Position numbers and translations under genes: made by a program. The notes beneath the pieces were generated by a model. That model was not told where the DNA came from. It searched no databases and worked only from the letters and a program-made list of their open reading frames with translations. Shown here one piece after another: positions 49,358 to 59,101 of a DNA stretch of 64,000 nucleotides. The DNA is from Oscillospiraceae bacterium (GTDB lineage: Bacteria > Bacillota > Clostridia > Oscillospirales > Ruminococcaceae): contig CAAGEZ010000014.1 of NCBI GenBank assembly GCA_900768995.1, positions 1 to 64,000 of the forward strand, read 5' to 3'. Each line of letters starts with the position of its first letter. The first letter of the stretch is position 1.

Positions 49358-50035
49358 ATGAACGATAAAAAAAAGGGCAGGCTTATTGTTATAGACGGGC
49401 TTGACGGCAGCGGAAAATCAACTCAGTTTGAAAGACTCAAAACCATTCTTTCCGAAAAGCACGACGTGACGGGCATAAGCTTTCCCGAATATGACAAGCC
49501 CTCTGCGGCGCTTGTGAAAATGTATCTAAACGGCGAGTTTTCAAAAAATGCAGCCGATGTCAACGCTTATGCGGCTTCTACATTTTACGCCGCCGACCGA
49601 TATGCAAGCTTCAAGCTTTACTGGGAAAATGCATATAATAACGGCGGAGTGATACTTGCAAGCCGATATGTCTGCTCGAATGCTATCCATCAGATGTCAA
49701 AGCTCCCCGAAAATGAGTGGGACGGCTTCCTTGAGTGGCTTGGCGATTATGAATACGATAAGCTGGGACTTCCCCGTCCCGACAAAACTGTAATTCTCGA
49801 TATCCCCGTGGAGCTTTCCCAGAAAAGGCTTTCCGCCCGTTACAACGGCGATGAAAGCAAAAAGGATATTCACGAGGGCAATATCCCATATATGGAAATG
49901 TGCCGCAAATGCGCCCTTTACGCCGCCAAAAAGCGTGGCTGGGACATTGTTGGCGCATACTCCGAGGACGGCAGTGAGCGCACTCCCGATGAAATTACAA
50001 AACTGCTTCTTTCAATTATCAGCGAGGTCATTTAA
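49358..50035 (+). CDS. tmk: Thymidylate kinase
   Basis: 225 residues from ATG 49358, eight bases after AAAGGA. It phosphorylates dTMP to dTDP. The P-loop IDGLDGSGKST is at 12-22, the dTMP-binding region SFPEYDKPSAALVKMYLNGEF follows, then the DRYASF motif. A bacterial species may carry a second, longer tmk; this form is closest to thymidylate-kinase-like proteins of clostridia, so I give the symbol with moderate certainty. Promoter TTGTAC/TATAAT with 17-base spacing ends about 55 bases upstream. The stop overlaps the start of the next gene. Confidence 0.85.
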   Translation: MNDKKKGRLIVIDGLDGSGKSTQFERLKTILSEKHDVTGISFPEYDKPSAALVKMYLNGEFSKNAADVNAYAASTFYAADRYASFKLYWENAYNNGGVILASRYVCSNAIHQMSKLPENEWDGFLEWLGDYEYDKLGLPRPDKTVILDIPVELSQKRLSARYNGDESKKDIHEGNIPYMEMCRKCALYAAKKRGWDIVGAYSEDGSERTPDEITKLLLSIISEVI

Positions 50036-50922
50036 TGCTTGATTTTAAGGTCATTGAGCTTTCCGACAAGCCCTGGGTCGATAAGCTCCTGCAAATATCC
50101 GATTTTCGGGGCTGCGAATACTGCTTTGCAAACAATATGGCGTGGCGGCGAATGTATGACACCAAGGTGACACGATATAAGGACTTTTACATCTCCTGCT
50201 CCGAGTCCGAGGAGGGCGTTTACTTCACCTTTCCCGCAGGGGGCGGCGATTATAAGGACGTTTTTTCGGAGATGAAAAAATATTCCGAAGCCAAGGGACA
50301 CCCCTTGACAATAGGCTCGGTGACACCCGATAAATTCGGGCTTTTTGAGGAGCTTTTCCCCCGTGACAGCTACACCATAGAATGTGACGAGGGCGGCTGG
50401 GACTATGTTTACAATGTGTCCGACCTTGCGGAGCTTAAAGGCAAAAAATATCACGGCAAGCGAAATCATCTCAAAAAGCTCCTTGCTATGGACTATTCAT
50501 ATGCTCCCCTTGAAGAAAAGGACTTTGATGACTGCATCTCCTATGCGGTGCAGAGCTATAACCGTGACAGTGCCTATGACGACTGGTCAAAGGTCTGCGA
50601 GCAGTTCGCCATAAACACCTATTTTGAGAATTTCCAAGCTCTCGGGCTAACAGGCGGAGTGCTGAGGGTAGGCGGAAAAATTGCGGCATTCACTATCGGC
50701 GAACGGATAAACAGCGACACCCTCGGCGTTCACATCGAAAAGGCTGAGTCCGATATCGACGGCGCATATCCCGCTATAAACCAGATGTTCTCCTCATCGG
50801 CGGGAAAGGGCTTTTCCTACATTAATCGTGAGGAAGATCTGGGAATTGAGGGGCTGAGAAAAGCCAAGCGCTCCTATCACCCTGCATTTATGATAGAAAA
50901 GCACACCATACATTTTAAATAA
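50035..50922 (+). CDS. DUF2156 (phosphatidylglycerol lysyltransferase C-terminal-like) protein
   Basis: 295 residues. Two GNAT-like halves; YHGKRNHLKKLL and GGVLRVGGKIAAFTIGERI, with the ending GLRKAKRSYHPAFMIEKH, are typical of DUF2156. In MprF this domain transfers amino acids from tRNA to lipid; stand-alone soluble forms like this have no proven substrate. ATG overlaps the TAA of the kinase gene (TAATG), so translation is coupled. Confidence 0.8.
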   Translation: MLDFKVIELSDKPWVDKLLQISDFRGCEYCFANNMAWRRMYDTKVTRYKDFYISCSESEEGVYFTFPAGGGDYKDVFSEMKKYSEAKGHPLTIGSVTPDKFGLFEELFPRDSYTIECDEGGWDYVYNVSDLAELKGKKYHGKRNHLKKLLAMDYSYAPLEEKDFDDCISYAVQSYNRDSAYDDWSKVCEQFAINTYFENFQALGLTGGVLRVGGKIAAFTIGERINSDTLGVHIEKAESDIDGAYPAINQMFSSSAGKGFSYINREEDLGIEGLRKAKRSYHPAFMIEKHTIHFK

Positions 50923-50939
50923 AAAGGAATGATAAAGCT

Positions 50940-51482
50940 ATGATATACGTTTTTCTTGCACAGGGCTTTGAAGAGACCGAAGCCATCACACCCATTGATA
51001 TGCTCCGCCGCTGCGGCAGGGAGGTCATCACCGTGGGAGTTACGGGCAAGGTAGTGACAGGTGCTCACAATATCCCCGTAACCTGCGACATCACAATTGA
51101 CGAGACTGTTACCGACGGGCTTGAAATGATAGTCCTTCCCGGAGGAATGCCGGGAACGAAAAATCTTGCGGCTGATAAGCGTGTGAATGACCTTATCGCA
51201 TATGCAAACAATAACGGTCTTTTCATAGGTGCCATCTGTGCCGCCCCATCGATTCTCGGCGGACTGGGACTTCTTAACGGCAGAAAGGCAGTCTGCTACC
51301 CGGGCTTTGAGAATGCTCTCAAAGGCGCAGATGTCCTTACCGTTCCCGCTGTAAGGGACGGAAATATCATCACCGCAAGAGGTGCGGGAGCGGCTCTGGA
51401 ATTTTCCGAGGAGCTTATAACCGCACTTTTTGACAGAAAAACCGCAGAGGAGCTGGCAGGAAATATAATATGGACAAAATAA
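50940..51482 (+). CDS. DJ-1/PfpI-family protein
   Basis: 180 residues, DJ-1 subfamily. The nucleophile elbow GAICAAPSIL places Cys100; the acidic residue that tunes it lies in GFEETEA (residues 11-15). PGGMPGTKNL is also typical. Members act as glyoxalase/deglycase-like or oxidative stress proteins; the physiological reaction is debated. It overlaps the following cyclo-ligase gene by 13 bases. Confidence 0.9.
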   Translation: MIYVFLAQGFEETEAITPIDMLRRCGREVITVGVTGKVVTGAHNIPVTCDITIDETVTDGLEMIVLPGGMPGTKNLAADKRVNDLIAYANNNGLFIGAICAAPSILGGLGLLNGRKAVCYPGFENALKGADVLTVPAVRDGNIITARGAGAALEFSEELITALFDRKTAEELAGNIIWTK

Positions 51483-52099
51483 TCCCTATGCCGTCGGAAA
51501 ATGTGACCGACATAAGAGAATACAAAAAGGACCTGCGGGCACAGTGCAAAACTGTTCGCAGCGATATGCCCCCAGAGGTGAAGATCCGGCGTGACAGCGG
51601 CATTTTCGAGCGGATAGTATCCAGCTCCGCCTACAAGCAGGCTTCAATAATACTTACCTATGTGTCCACCGACATCGAGGTGGATACATATGCCCTGATA
51701 CAAAAGGCTATAGAGGACAAAAAGCGTGTTGCCGTTCCGAGATGCATTGACGGAACACGGGATATGGACTTTTACTTCATCAAGGACATCTCCGACCTTG
51801 AAAAAGGCTCATTCGGCGTTATGGAGCCCGTTCCCGCAAAATGCGTCAAGGCGTATGCATTTGAGACCGCCCTGTGCATTGTTCCCGGACTTGCCTTTGA
51901 TATGGCAGGATTCAGGCTTGGCTACGGAAAGGGCTATTATGACCGTTTCCTTTCCGCTCACCCAAGGCTTGTGAAAATGGGCATATGCTACTGTGCCTGC
52001 ACCTGCAACGAGCTTATCCACGGACGCTATGACATTGGCGCAGACTATCTCGTAACAGAAAAATATCTGCGCAGGATATCAAGAGAAAGGAGGACGTGA
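51470..52099 (+). CDS. 5-formyltetrahydrofolate cyclo-ligase
   Basis: 209 residues. Converts 5-formyl-THF and ATP to 5,10-methenyl-THF. The basic N-terminal segment (YKKDLRAQCKTVRSDMP), VDTYALIQKAIEDKKRVAVPR and the signature PGLAFDMAGFRLGYGKGYYDRFL are all present. ATG 51470 lies inside the DJ-1 gene's end, behind AGGAAA. One-carbon metabolism link with folC at 59 kb. Confidence 0.93.
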   Translation: MDKIIPMPSENVTDIREYKKDLRAQCKTVRSDMPPEVKIRRDSGIFERIVSSSAYKQASIILTYVSTDIEVDTYALIQKAIEDKKRVAVPRCIDGTRDMDFYFIKDISDLEKGSFGVMEPVPAKCVKAYAFETALCIVPGLAFDMAGFRLGYGKGYYDRFLSAHPRLVKMGICYCACTCNELIHGRYDIGADYLVTEKYLRRISRERRT

Positions 52100-52100
52100 T

Positions 52101-53444
52101 ATGGACGACAAGGAATTTGACGCAATGCTTGACGACTTTACAAAGAATAAAAAAGGCGATGCCGCACCTGATGATGATACATCGGCGCAGGCAGAAAATA
52201 CAAACAGCGAAGAAGTGACCGATACAGCATCGGAAGAGCCTGCAAATGATGAAATAGTGCTCTATGAGGACGACGGCTCGGAAGAAGAGCAGGACACTGA
52301 TGATGAAGAGGACGAGCCTGACGATGAAGAAGCCCTCGAACAGGAGCGCCTGAGACTTAAGGAAAAGCGTAAAAACAAGAAGCGCAGAAAGAAAACTCAC
52401 GGCAGACTTGTCTTTGCTCTTATAATGGTAACGCTGGTACTTTCCGTGGCAGTCCTCGGAGCGCTGGGCTTTATTGCGGTAGGCTCGGAAGTTCTGGGAC
52501 TTGACCGTTCGGACACGGTTTTCTCCGTTGAGATACCCGAAAATTCGGGAACAGAAGCTATCGCCAATATCCTTGAGCAGGAGGGCATAATCGGCAACCC
52601 TACCCTGTTCAGAATAATCTCCAAGCTTAAAGGCGCAGATGGTACATACATCGCAGGCAGCCATAAGCTCAGCCCAAATATGCCCTACAGCGACCTTATC
52701 AAGGCACTCCAGGAGGAGGCTATTAACCCCAGAGAATTTGTGGACATCACATTCCCCGAGGGAATACGCCTTGTTGATGCGGCGGCAAAGCTTGAAGAAG
52801 CAAATGTGTGCAGCGCCGAGGAATTTATAAGGGTGTTCAACTCCAAGACCTTCGGCTTTGATTTTGAGGAGCACGTTGTTGTGAGCCCCAAAAAGCTCTA
52901 CAAAATGGAGGGCTATTTCTTCCCCGATACATACCAGTTCTACCTTGAAGAGGACCCCGCAAACGTTGCGAAAAAGGTCTGCAAGAACTTTGAGTACAAG
53001 ATAACTCCCAACCTTTACGGCCGTATGGAGGATATGGGTATGACCCTTGAAGAAACTCTCACCCTTGCGTCTATCGTTCAGCGTGAGGCAGGGGACAGCT
53101 ACAATATGAAGCTTGTGGCATCGGTTTTCCACAACAGGCTTAATAATCCCGACACATTCCCGCTCCTCCAGTCAGACCCCACGAGCAACTATGTGGAAGA
53201 GGTAATTATCCCCAATCTCGAGATATATTCGGAATCTATCTGCGACGCATATGATACCTACAAGGGCAGCGGACTTCCTCCCGGACCCATTTGCAGCCCG
53301 GGTCTTGATGCGATAGAAGCGGTGCTTTATCCGAGAGAGACCAACTATTATTATTTCTGCTCCGACCTTGAAACAGGCGAGTTTTTCTACGCCGAGACTC
53401 TTGAGGAGCACGAAGCAAATCTTGTTGCGGCTCATCTTATGTGA
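52101..53444 (+). CDS. mltG: Endolytic murein transglycosylase MltG
   Basis: 447 residues. An acidic cytoplasmic N-terminal stretch of about 95 residues (low complexity, many Asp/Glu, ending in a Lys/Arg block) precedes a transmembrane helix (about 100-125), a LysM-like domain (about 135-210) and the YceG catalytic domain with Glu in TLASIVQREAGD and the LLQSDPTSNY and GLPPGPI motifs. It cuts nascent glycan strands and sets their length. The long acidic tail is bigger than in the E. coli enzyme but common in clostridia. AGGAGG lies eight bases before ATG. Confidence 0.93.
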   Translation: MDDKEFDAMLDDFTKNKKGDAAPDDDTSAQAENTNSEEVTDTASEEPANDEIVLYEDDGSEEEQDTDDEEDEPDDEEALEQERLRLKEKRKNKKRRKKTHGRLVFALIMVTLVLSVAVLGALGFIAVGSEVLGLDRSDTVFSVEIPENSGTEAIANILEQEGIIGNPTLFRIISKLKGADGTYIAGSHKLSPNMPYSDLIKALQEEAINPREFVDITFPEGIRLVDAAAKLEEANVCSAEEFIRVFNSKTFGFDFEEHVVVSPKKLYKMEGYFFPDTYQFYLEEDPANVAKKVCKNFEYKITPNLYGRMEDMGMTLEETLTLASIVQREAGDSYNMKLVASVFHNRLNNPDTFPLLQSDPTSNYVEEVIIPNLEIYSESICDAYDTYKGSGLPPGPICSPGLDAIEAVLYPRETNYYYFCSDLETGEFFYAETLEEHEANLVAAHLM

Positions 53445-53472
53445 TGAACGCAGAAAGGATATCTTTAAATTT

Positions 53473-54702
53473 ATGGCATATGAATATCTTGAGGTACTCG
53501 CTCCCGCAGGGGACACCGAGCGCCTTGACGCAGCCCTTGATTTTGGCGCAGATGCGGTATATCTGGGCGGAACCACCTTCGGAATGAGGGCGGGACCGAA
53601 AAATTTTGACGAAGCCGCACTGAAAGCGGCGGTGGAAAAGTCCCACAGCAGGGGAGTGAAGGTATATCTCACCTGCAACACTCTCCCCCGAAACAACGAG
53701 ATACCGAGCTTTGAGGGCTTTATTAAATACGCTTACGAATGCGGCGTTGACGCTGTTATCGTGGCGGACTTAGGGCTTATGTCCCTCATAAAAAAATTCA
53801 CCCCCGATATGGAGATCCATATGTCCACCCAGACGGGAATCGTGAATTATGTTACTGCCAATGAGCTTTACAATATGGGTGCGAAAAGGGTGGTGCTTGC
53901 AAGAGAGCTGAGCCTTGACGAGGTTGCGGAGATACGTGCAAAGACGCCCCGTGATATGGAGATAGAGGTGTTCGTTCACGGAGCAATGTGCGTTTCATTT
54001 TCGGGACGCTGCCTGCTTTCATCATATCTTGTGAACCGTGACGCAAACAGAGGACAGTGCGCACAGCCCTGCCGCTGGGGATATCATCTTATGGAGGAAA
54101 AGCGTGAGGGGCAGTATTTCCCCATTTTCGAGGACGAAAAGGGAACATATATCCTCAATTCCAAGGATATGTGTATGATAGACCACCTTGACAAGCTTGC
54201 AAAGGCAGGTGTTACGAGCCTCAAAATAGAGGGACGTGCAAAATCCGCATATTACGTTTCCGTCATCACCAATGCATACCGTATGGCGACGGACATTCTG
54301 AAGAAAGACCCCGACAATTATATTCTTCCCGACTATGTCCGTGAAGAGGTGTTCAAGGTGAGCCACCGTGACTACTGCACAGGCTTTTTCTTCGGACACC
54401 CCTCCGAGTGCCGCCAGTATTACGAGGACAGCGGATATATCAGGGCATATGATGTTTGCGCCGTTGTTGACAGGTGCGAAAACGGACGTATCTACGCCGA
54501 GCAGAGAAACAAATTTCTTGTGGGCGATGAGCTTGAAATTCTTGCTCCCTCACAGAGACCTGTTAAGTATACGGTCACTGAGATACAGAATGCCGAGGGC
54601 GAAAGCGTTGAAAACACCTGCCACGCTGCAATGAAATTTTCAATGCCAAATACTGCGGGAATTGATTTCCCGCCCCGCTCCATAATCAGAAAAAAAGCAT
54701 AA
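53473..54702 (+). CDS. Peptidase U32 family protein (tRNA hydroxylation-type)
   Basis: 409 residues from ATG 53473 (AGAAAGGA 14 bases upstream; the frame is open further up into mltG). The family signature HGAMCVSFSGRCLLSSYL with NRDANRGQCAQPCRW carries the Cys cluster; LEVLAPAGD, VDAVIVADLG and SLKIEGRAKS match. Members with this architecture (TrhP/YegQ) install 5-hydroxyuridine in tRNA, others are called collagenases; the tRNA role is more likely. A terminator-like CTCC/GGAG hairpin with T7 (54709-54751) follows. Confidence 0.88.
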   Translation: MAYEYLEVLAPAGDTERLDAALDFGADAVYLGGTTFGMRAGPKNFDEAALKAAVEKSHSRGVKVYLTCNTLPRNNEIPSFEGFIKYAYECGVDAVIVADLGLMSLIKKFTPDMEIHMSTQTGIVNYVTANELYNMGAKRVVLARELSLDEVAEIRAKTPRDMEIEVFVHGAMCVSFSGRCLLSSYLVNRDANRGQCAQPCRWGYHLMEEKREGQYFPIFEDEKGTYILNSKDMCMIDHLDKLAKAGVTSLKIEGRAKSAYYVSVITNAYRMATDILKKDPDNYILPDYVREEVFKVSHRDYCTGFFFGHPSECRQYYEDSGYIRAYDVCAVVDRCENGRIYAEQRNKFLVGDELEILAPSQRPVKYTVTEIQNAEGESVENTCHAAMKFSMPNTAGIDFPPRSIIRKKA

Positions 54703-54751
54703 TTGTCAAAATCTCTCCCTGCATCATATAATGTAGCGGAGGGGTTTTTTT

Positions 54752-55072
54752 ATGGAGCTTGTAACTGTTCTTATTGTGGCGGTATTTGCGGCGGCAGTCC
54801 TTACGGAATGCTTTTTCGGCTTTGCGTCCATACGCTCGGCGATAGCGCACACTGAGGAGCGGACGGTCATTCTCATTCCCGTGACACGTGGAATGGAGGA
54901 TATCGAGTATGTTCTCAGACAGGCGGCGAAAATGGCGGAGCAGTCGGATATCTACTGCCGATGCATCATCTGCGATGTGGGTGCGGACGGTGAAACGCTG
55001 GAGATATGCAGGCGGTTTGCGGAGGAACACGGAGGGTTTGAGATATCAGAATATAAAAAAAATCCTTCTTGA
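54752..55072 (+). CDS. Small membrane-anchored protein, unknown function
   Basis: 106 residues with an N-terminal transmembrane helix (VTVLIVAVFAAAVLTECFFGF) and a roughly 75-residue cytoplasmic domain (EERTVILIPVTRGMEDIEYV, CRCIICDVGADGETLEICRR). The domain looks like a truncated Rossmann or GT2-like start without catalytic residues. GGAGGGG precedes ATG. Its TGA stop overlaps the -35 box of the valS promoter. Confidence 0.65.
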   Translation: MELVTVLIVAVFAAAVLTECFFGFASIRSAIAHTEERTVILIPVTRGMEDIEYVLRQAAKMAEQSDIYCRCIICDVGADGETLEICRRFAEEHGGFEISEYKKNPS

Positions 55073-55347
55073 CAAACTGTCCCCCATATGCTATAATAAT
55101 AAGGTAATAAAAGCAATGATGGGGAGGAGTACGCATTTTTCCTTGCTCAGAGAAAAGACGGTAGGTGCGAGTCTTTGCATAAGGGCGGTGCGGAAGGTAG
55201 CCTCGGAGCTTCGGCGGCGAAAATATCAAGTAGTCATCGACGGTATTCCCCGTTACGGAATAATGAGTGCGCAGAATTTCTGCGAATTCAGGTGGTACCA
55301 CGGAATTTTCCGTCCTGAAGCTGTAATCGGCTTCGGGGCGTTTTTTT
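55069..55347 (+). promoter_or_regulatory. T-box leader of valS
   Basis: Promoter TTGACA (55069-55074), spacer 17, TATAAT (55092-55097). Stem I distal loop CGGTAGGTGCGAG, specifier region GCGGAAGGTAGCCTCGG with GTA (Val) at 55197-55199, T-box AGGTGGTACCACGG (55290-55303) and terminator CGTCCTGAAG / CTTCGGGGCG with T7 (55311-55347). tRNA-Val with the matching TAC anticodon is encoded at 32766. Confidence 0.9.
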
Positions 55348-55387
55348 ATGCTCCATATGCCGAATCTATGAAAGGAATGGTCAAAAA

Positions 55388-58009
55388 GTGAAAAAAGAAC
55401 TTACAAAGGTTTATGATCCCAAAGAGGTCGAGGACAAAATTTACAAATTCTGGATGGACAACAACTGTTTCCGTGCAGAAGTCGATTCCAAGAAGAAGCC
55501 CTATACAATCGTTATCCCCCCTCCAAACATCACAGGTCAGCTCCATATGGGTCACGCCCTTGACGAAACTCTCCAGGATATCCTTATCCGCTGGAAGAGA
55601 ATGTCGGGCTACAGTGCACTGTGGCTCCCCGGAACAGACCACGCCGCAATTGCAACAGAGGCAAAGATAGTTGAGGCTATGCGCAAAGAGGGCGTTACCA
55701 AGGAAGATCTCGGCAGAGAGGGCTTTATGGAGCGTGCGTGGAAGTGGAAGGAGCAGTACGGCGGACGTATCGTTGAACAGCTCAAAAAGCTGGGCTCCTC
55801 CTGCGACTGGTCAAGAGAGCGCTTCACAATGGACGAGGGCTGTTCCAAGGCTGTCAAGGAGGTTTTCGTAAAATACTACGAAAAGGGCCTTATCTACAGA
55901 GGTGAGAGGATCGTCAACTGGTGTCCTCACTGCAAGACCACCCTTTCCGATGCCGAGGTAAACTACGAGGATCAGGCAGGTCATTTCTGGCACCTGAGAT
56001 ATCCCCTCAAGGACGGCAGCGGCTATGTTGAGCTTGCTACCACCCGTCCCGAAACCCTCCTCGGTGATACAGCCGTTGCCGTAAACCCCAACGATGAGCG
56101 TTACAAGGACATCGTTGGCAAGATGCTTGTTCTTCCCCTCGTTGGCAGAGAGATACCCGTTGTAGCCGATGAATATGTTGAAACTGATTTCGGAACAGGC
56201 GTTGTAAAGATAACTCCTGCCCACGACCCCAACGACTTTGAGGTTGGCAAGCGTCATAATCTCCCCATTATCAACGTTATGACCGATGACGCAAAGATAA
56301 CCGATGATTATCCCGCATACGCAGGAATGGACAGATACGAGGCAAGAAAGAAGATAGTTGAGGATCTCGACAAGGGCGGTTTCCTTGTAAAGATCGAGGA
56401 TTACAGCCATAACGTTGGAACCTGCTACCGCTGCGGAACCACCGTTGAGCCTAAGGTATCAACTCAGTGGTTCGTAAAGATGAAGCCCCTTGCACAGCCT
56501 GCTATCGACGCTGTAAAGAACGGCGAAACAAAGTTCGTGCCCGAGCGCTTTGAAAAGACTTATTTCCACTGGCTTGAAAATATCCGTGACTGGTGCATCT
56601 CCCGTCAGATATGGTGGGGTCATCAGATACCCGCATTCTACTGCGATGACTGCGGCGAAACTGTTGTTACCAAGGAAAGCTCCGCAGTATGCCCCAAGTG
56701 CGGCAAGCCTATGAGACAGGACCCCGACACCCTCGACACCTGGTTCTCCTCCGCACTCTGGCCATTTTCCACACTGGGCTGGCCCGACAATACCGAGGAC
56801 TTAAAATACTTCTATCCCACAAATACCCTCGTTACAGGCTACGACATCATCTTCTTTTGGGTAATCAGAATGATGTTCTCAGGAATCGAGAATATGGGCA
56901 AGCCTCCCTTTGACACCGTTCTTATCCACGGTCTCGTAAGGGATTCGCAGGGCAGAAAGATGTCCAAGTCCCTCGGAAACGGCATCGACCCTCTGGAGGT
57001 AATAGATCAGTACGGTGCAGATGCACTCCGCTTTATGCTTGCAACAGGAAATGCACCCGGCAACGATATGCGTTTTATAGAGGACAAGGTAAAGGCATCG
57101 AGAAACTTTGCAAACAAGCTCTGGAATGCGTCGAGATTCGTTCTTATGAATCTCCCTGAGGACTTCAGGCTCACAGGTCTCCCCGAAAACCTCACAGCCG
57201 AGGACAAGTGGGTAATAAGCAAGTTCAACACCCTTGCAGGCGAGGTAAATCAGAACCTTGAAGCCTTTGAGCTGGGCGTTGCCTGCCAGAAGCTTTATGA
57301 CTTCATCTGGGACGTTTACTGCGACTGGTACATCGAGCTTACAAAGCCCCGTATCCAGGCAGGCGGCGAGACTGCAAAGACCGCTCAGACCGTTCTCGTA
57401 TGGGTAATGGAGGGAATGCTGAAGCTTCTCCACCCCTTTATGCCTTACATCACCGAGGAAATTTGGTCAGCCGTATCCGACAGCGACAAGCCCGTAATGC
57501 TCTCCGACTTCCCCGTATTCGATGAAAAGCTCGTTTACAGGAAGGAAGAAGAGGATTTCGGTAAGATAATCGACGCTATCAAGGCAGTGAGAAATATCCG
57601 CTCCGAGATGAACGTTGTTCCCTCTGTAAAGGCACAGCTCTTCATCGAGACAGCCGACAAGGACGTTTTCAAGGCAGGCGTTATGTTCTTCGAGAAGCTT
57701 GCCTCCGCATCTTCCGTTGAAATTGGCGACAGCTTTGATATCCCCGACGCTGTTACAGCCGTAACACACTCCGCAAGAATTTTCATTCCTATGAGCGAGC
57801 TTGTTGACAAGGAAAAGGAGCTTGCACGCCTTAACAAGGAAAAGACTTCCGTTCAGAAGGATATTGACTTCTCTCAGGGCAAGCTGAACAATGCCGGCTT
57901 TATGGCAAAGGCTCCCGAAAAGCAGATAGAAGCTGAAAAGGCAAAGCTTGCCAAGGCACTTGAAAAGATGGAAAAGATAGAGCAGTCCATCGCAGCTTTC
58001 TCAAAGTAA
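55388..58009 (+). CDS. valS: Valyl-tRNA synthetase
   Basis: 873 residues from GTG 55388 (GAAAGGA about 12 bases upstream). HIGH motif as HMGH (PPNITGQLHMGHAL, about 43-56), the large CP1 editing domain (about 190-330, with TTRPETLLGDTAVAV), a Cys4 zinc knuckle (FYCDDCGE with VCPKCGKP), KMSKS (GRKMSKSLGNG, near 521), anticodon-binding domain and the C-terminal coiled coil (about 805-873). Controlled by the T-box leader. Confidence 0.97.
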   Translation: MKKELTKVYDPKEVEDKIYKFWMDNNCFRAEVDSKKKPYTIVIPPPNITGQLHMGHALDETLQDILIRWKRMSGYSALWLPGTDHAAIATEAKIVEAMRKEGVTKEDLGREGFMERAWKWKEQYGGRIVEQLKKLGSSCDWSRERFTMDEGCSKAVKEVFVKYYEKGLIYRGERIVNWCPHCKTTLSDAEVNYEDQAGHFWHLRYPLKDGSGYVELATTRPETLLGDTAVAVNPNDERYKDIVGKMLVLPLVGREIPVVADEYVETDFGTGVVKITPAHDPNDFEVGKRHNLPIINVMTDDAKITDDYPAYAGMDRYEARKKIVEDLDKGGFLVKIEDYSHNVGTCYRCGTTVEPKVSTQWFVKMKPLAQPAIDAVKNGETKFVPERFEKTYFHWLENIRDWCISRQIWWGHQIPAFYCDDCGETVVTKESSAVCPKCGKPMRQDPDTLDTWFSSALWPFSTLGWPDNTEDLKYFYPTNTLVTGYDIIFFWVIRMMFSGIENMGKPPFDTVLIHGLVRDSQGRKMSKSLGNGIDPLEVIDQYGADALRFMLATGNAPGNDMRFIEDKVKASRNFANKLWNASRFVLMNLPEDFRLTGLPENLTAEDKWVISKFNTLAGEVNQNLEAFELGVACQKLYDFIWDVYCDWYIELTKPRIQAGGETAKTAQTVLVWVMEGMLKLLHPFMPYITEEIWSAVSDSDKPVMLSDFPVFDEKLVYRKEEEDFGKIIDAIKAVRNIRSEMNVVPSVKAQLFIETADKDVFKAGVMFFEKLASASSVEIGDSFDIPDAVTAVTHSARIFIPMSELVDKEKELARLNKEKTSVQKDIDFSQGKLNNAGFMAKAPEKQIEAEKAKLAKALEKMEKIEQSIAAFSK

Positions 58010-58154
58010 GGCGGTATGTCGTTGATTTGCGGCATTCTTAAACACACATAAGCATTATTTCGGCGGCTCTCTCCCAAGGCACATTCGGAGGGAGCCGCAA
58101 GTGATATGGGAATATGAACATCTAGTATATGAAATTCGACAGGGGGTCAAACAA

Positions 58155-59072
58155 ATGAACTTAACAAAAGAAACTCTTGACAGACTTTACAAAAAGCAGA
58201 AAACAATGCTCAGCGTGGGCTGGATAATCACAATAGCGGTGATAGCTCTGACCGAGGTGCTGAGATTACTTTTCAAAGACATCGTGACCAACAGGGCTGC
58301 TTTCAATTTTATTATGCTCATCATTGACATTCTGCCCATAATTTACATTGTCATTATGACGAAAAAGCTGATACCGTCAGGTCAGAGCCGCCGTTTAAGG
58401 AAGGTTTTTAAGGTAATGCAGCAGGATCCAATCTCCGACAACACTGTAAATATGCTTTATCGAGCAATAGGCGAAGCGTCAAAATATCCCGAAAAGCTGC
58501 GGCTTACGGGACTGCTTGTCAGCGTATATTCACTTAGGGGACAGTACAGGGAAGCTTTTGATCTTCTTTTTGCCTCTGACAGAAGCGGCTTTGAAAAATA
58601 TCCCGATGTGGCAATGCTTCATTTCAGTGATATAATATGTCTGTACGCTGAGGTCGGGGATAATGACAGTGCACTCAGAGCCTATGATGACGGAAAACGC
58701 TTTTTTGAAGCGGCTTCGGAGAGAAATTATATCTGTTGTAACACGGCTTTCTCGGCGATGATAGGTGTGGAGGCAGCACAAAAAAATTACAGAAAGGCTC
58801 TTGACCTGCGGCTTATCCTCAATGAATATCAGAACCTTTTCAATTCATCAACAGGTGCGGCACAGCAGGGAACTCCGCTGAACCGATTGATAAAAGGTAC
58901 GGTGTTTATGGACTCTGCAGAGCTTTTTTACCTCTGCGGCGACCTTGACAATGCCGCCAAATACATAGATATCGGCGGACCTATGCTTTCCGCAAGTCCC
59001 TTTCTGACGGGAAAGGCAAATGACCTTTCGGAAAAGATAAGAACTGCTCTTGCACAGCGGAGTTATCAATAA
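58155..59072 (+). CDS. Membrane protein with TPR-like cytoplasmic domain
   Basis: 305 residues from ATG 58155 (GGGGG eight to nine bases upstream; the open frame extends to 58101 without a good site). Two closely spaced membrane spans (about 22-42 and 52-73) are followed by about 230 residues of helical hairpins with TPR-like spacing (LTGLLVSVYSLRGQYREAFD; CLYAEVGDNDSALRAYDDG). Probably a scaffold; no enzyme motif. A GGCGGCTC/GAGCCGC hairpin without T-run at 58061-58099 lies between valS and this gene. Confidence 0.65.
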   Translation: MNLTKETLDRLYKKQKTMLSVGWIITIAVIALTEVLRLLFKDIVTNRAAFNFIMLIIDILPIIYIVIMTKKLIPSGQSRRLRKVFKVMQQDPISDNTVNMLYRAIGEASKYPEKLRLTGLLVSVYSLRGQYREAFDLLFASDRSGFEKYPDVAMLHFSDIICLYAEVGDNDSALRAYDDGKRFFEAASERNYICCNTAFSAMIGVEAAQKNYRKALDLRLILNEYQNLFNSSTGAAQQGTPLNRLIKGTVFMDSAELFYLCGDLDNAAKYIDIGGPMLSASPFLTGKANDLSEKIRTALAQRSYQ

Positions 59073-59101
59073 ATAAAGCAAATGCTTTAGGAGGAACGCT
59101 C

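Noticed and set aside
52014..53132. 372-codon minus-strand frame opposite mltG
   Set aside because: Antisense shadow: low-complexity Phe/Leu/Cys-rich translation arising from the acidic MltG N terminus.
58061..58099. Hairpin GGCGGCTCTC / GAGGGAGCCGC as terminator after valS
   Set aside because: The stem is strong but lacks a T-run; could be a processing site or weak terminator, not called.
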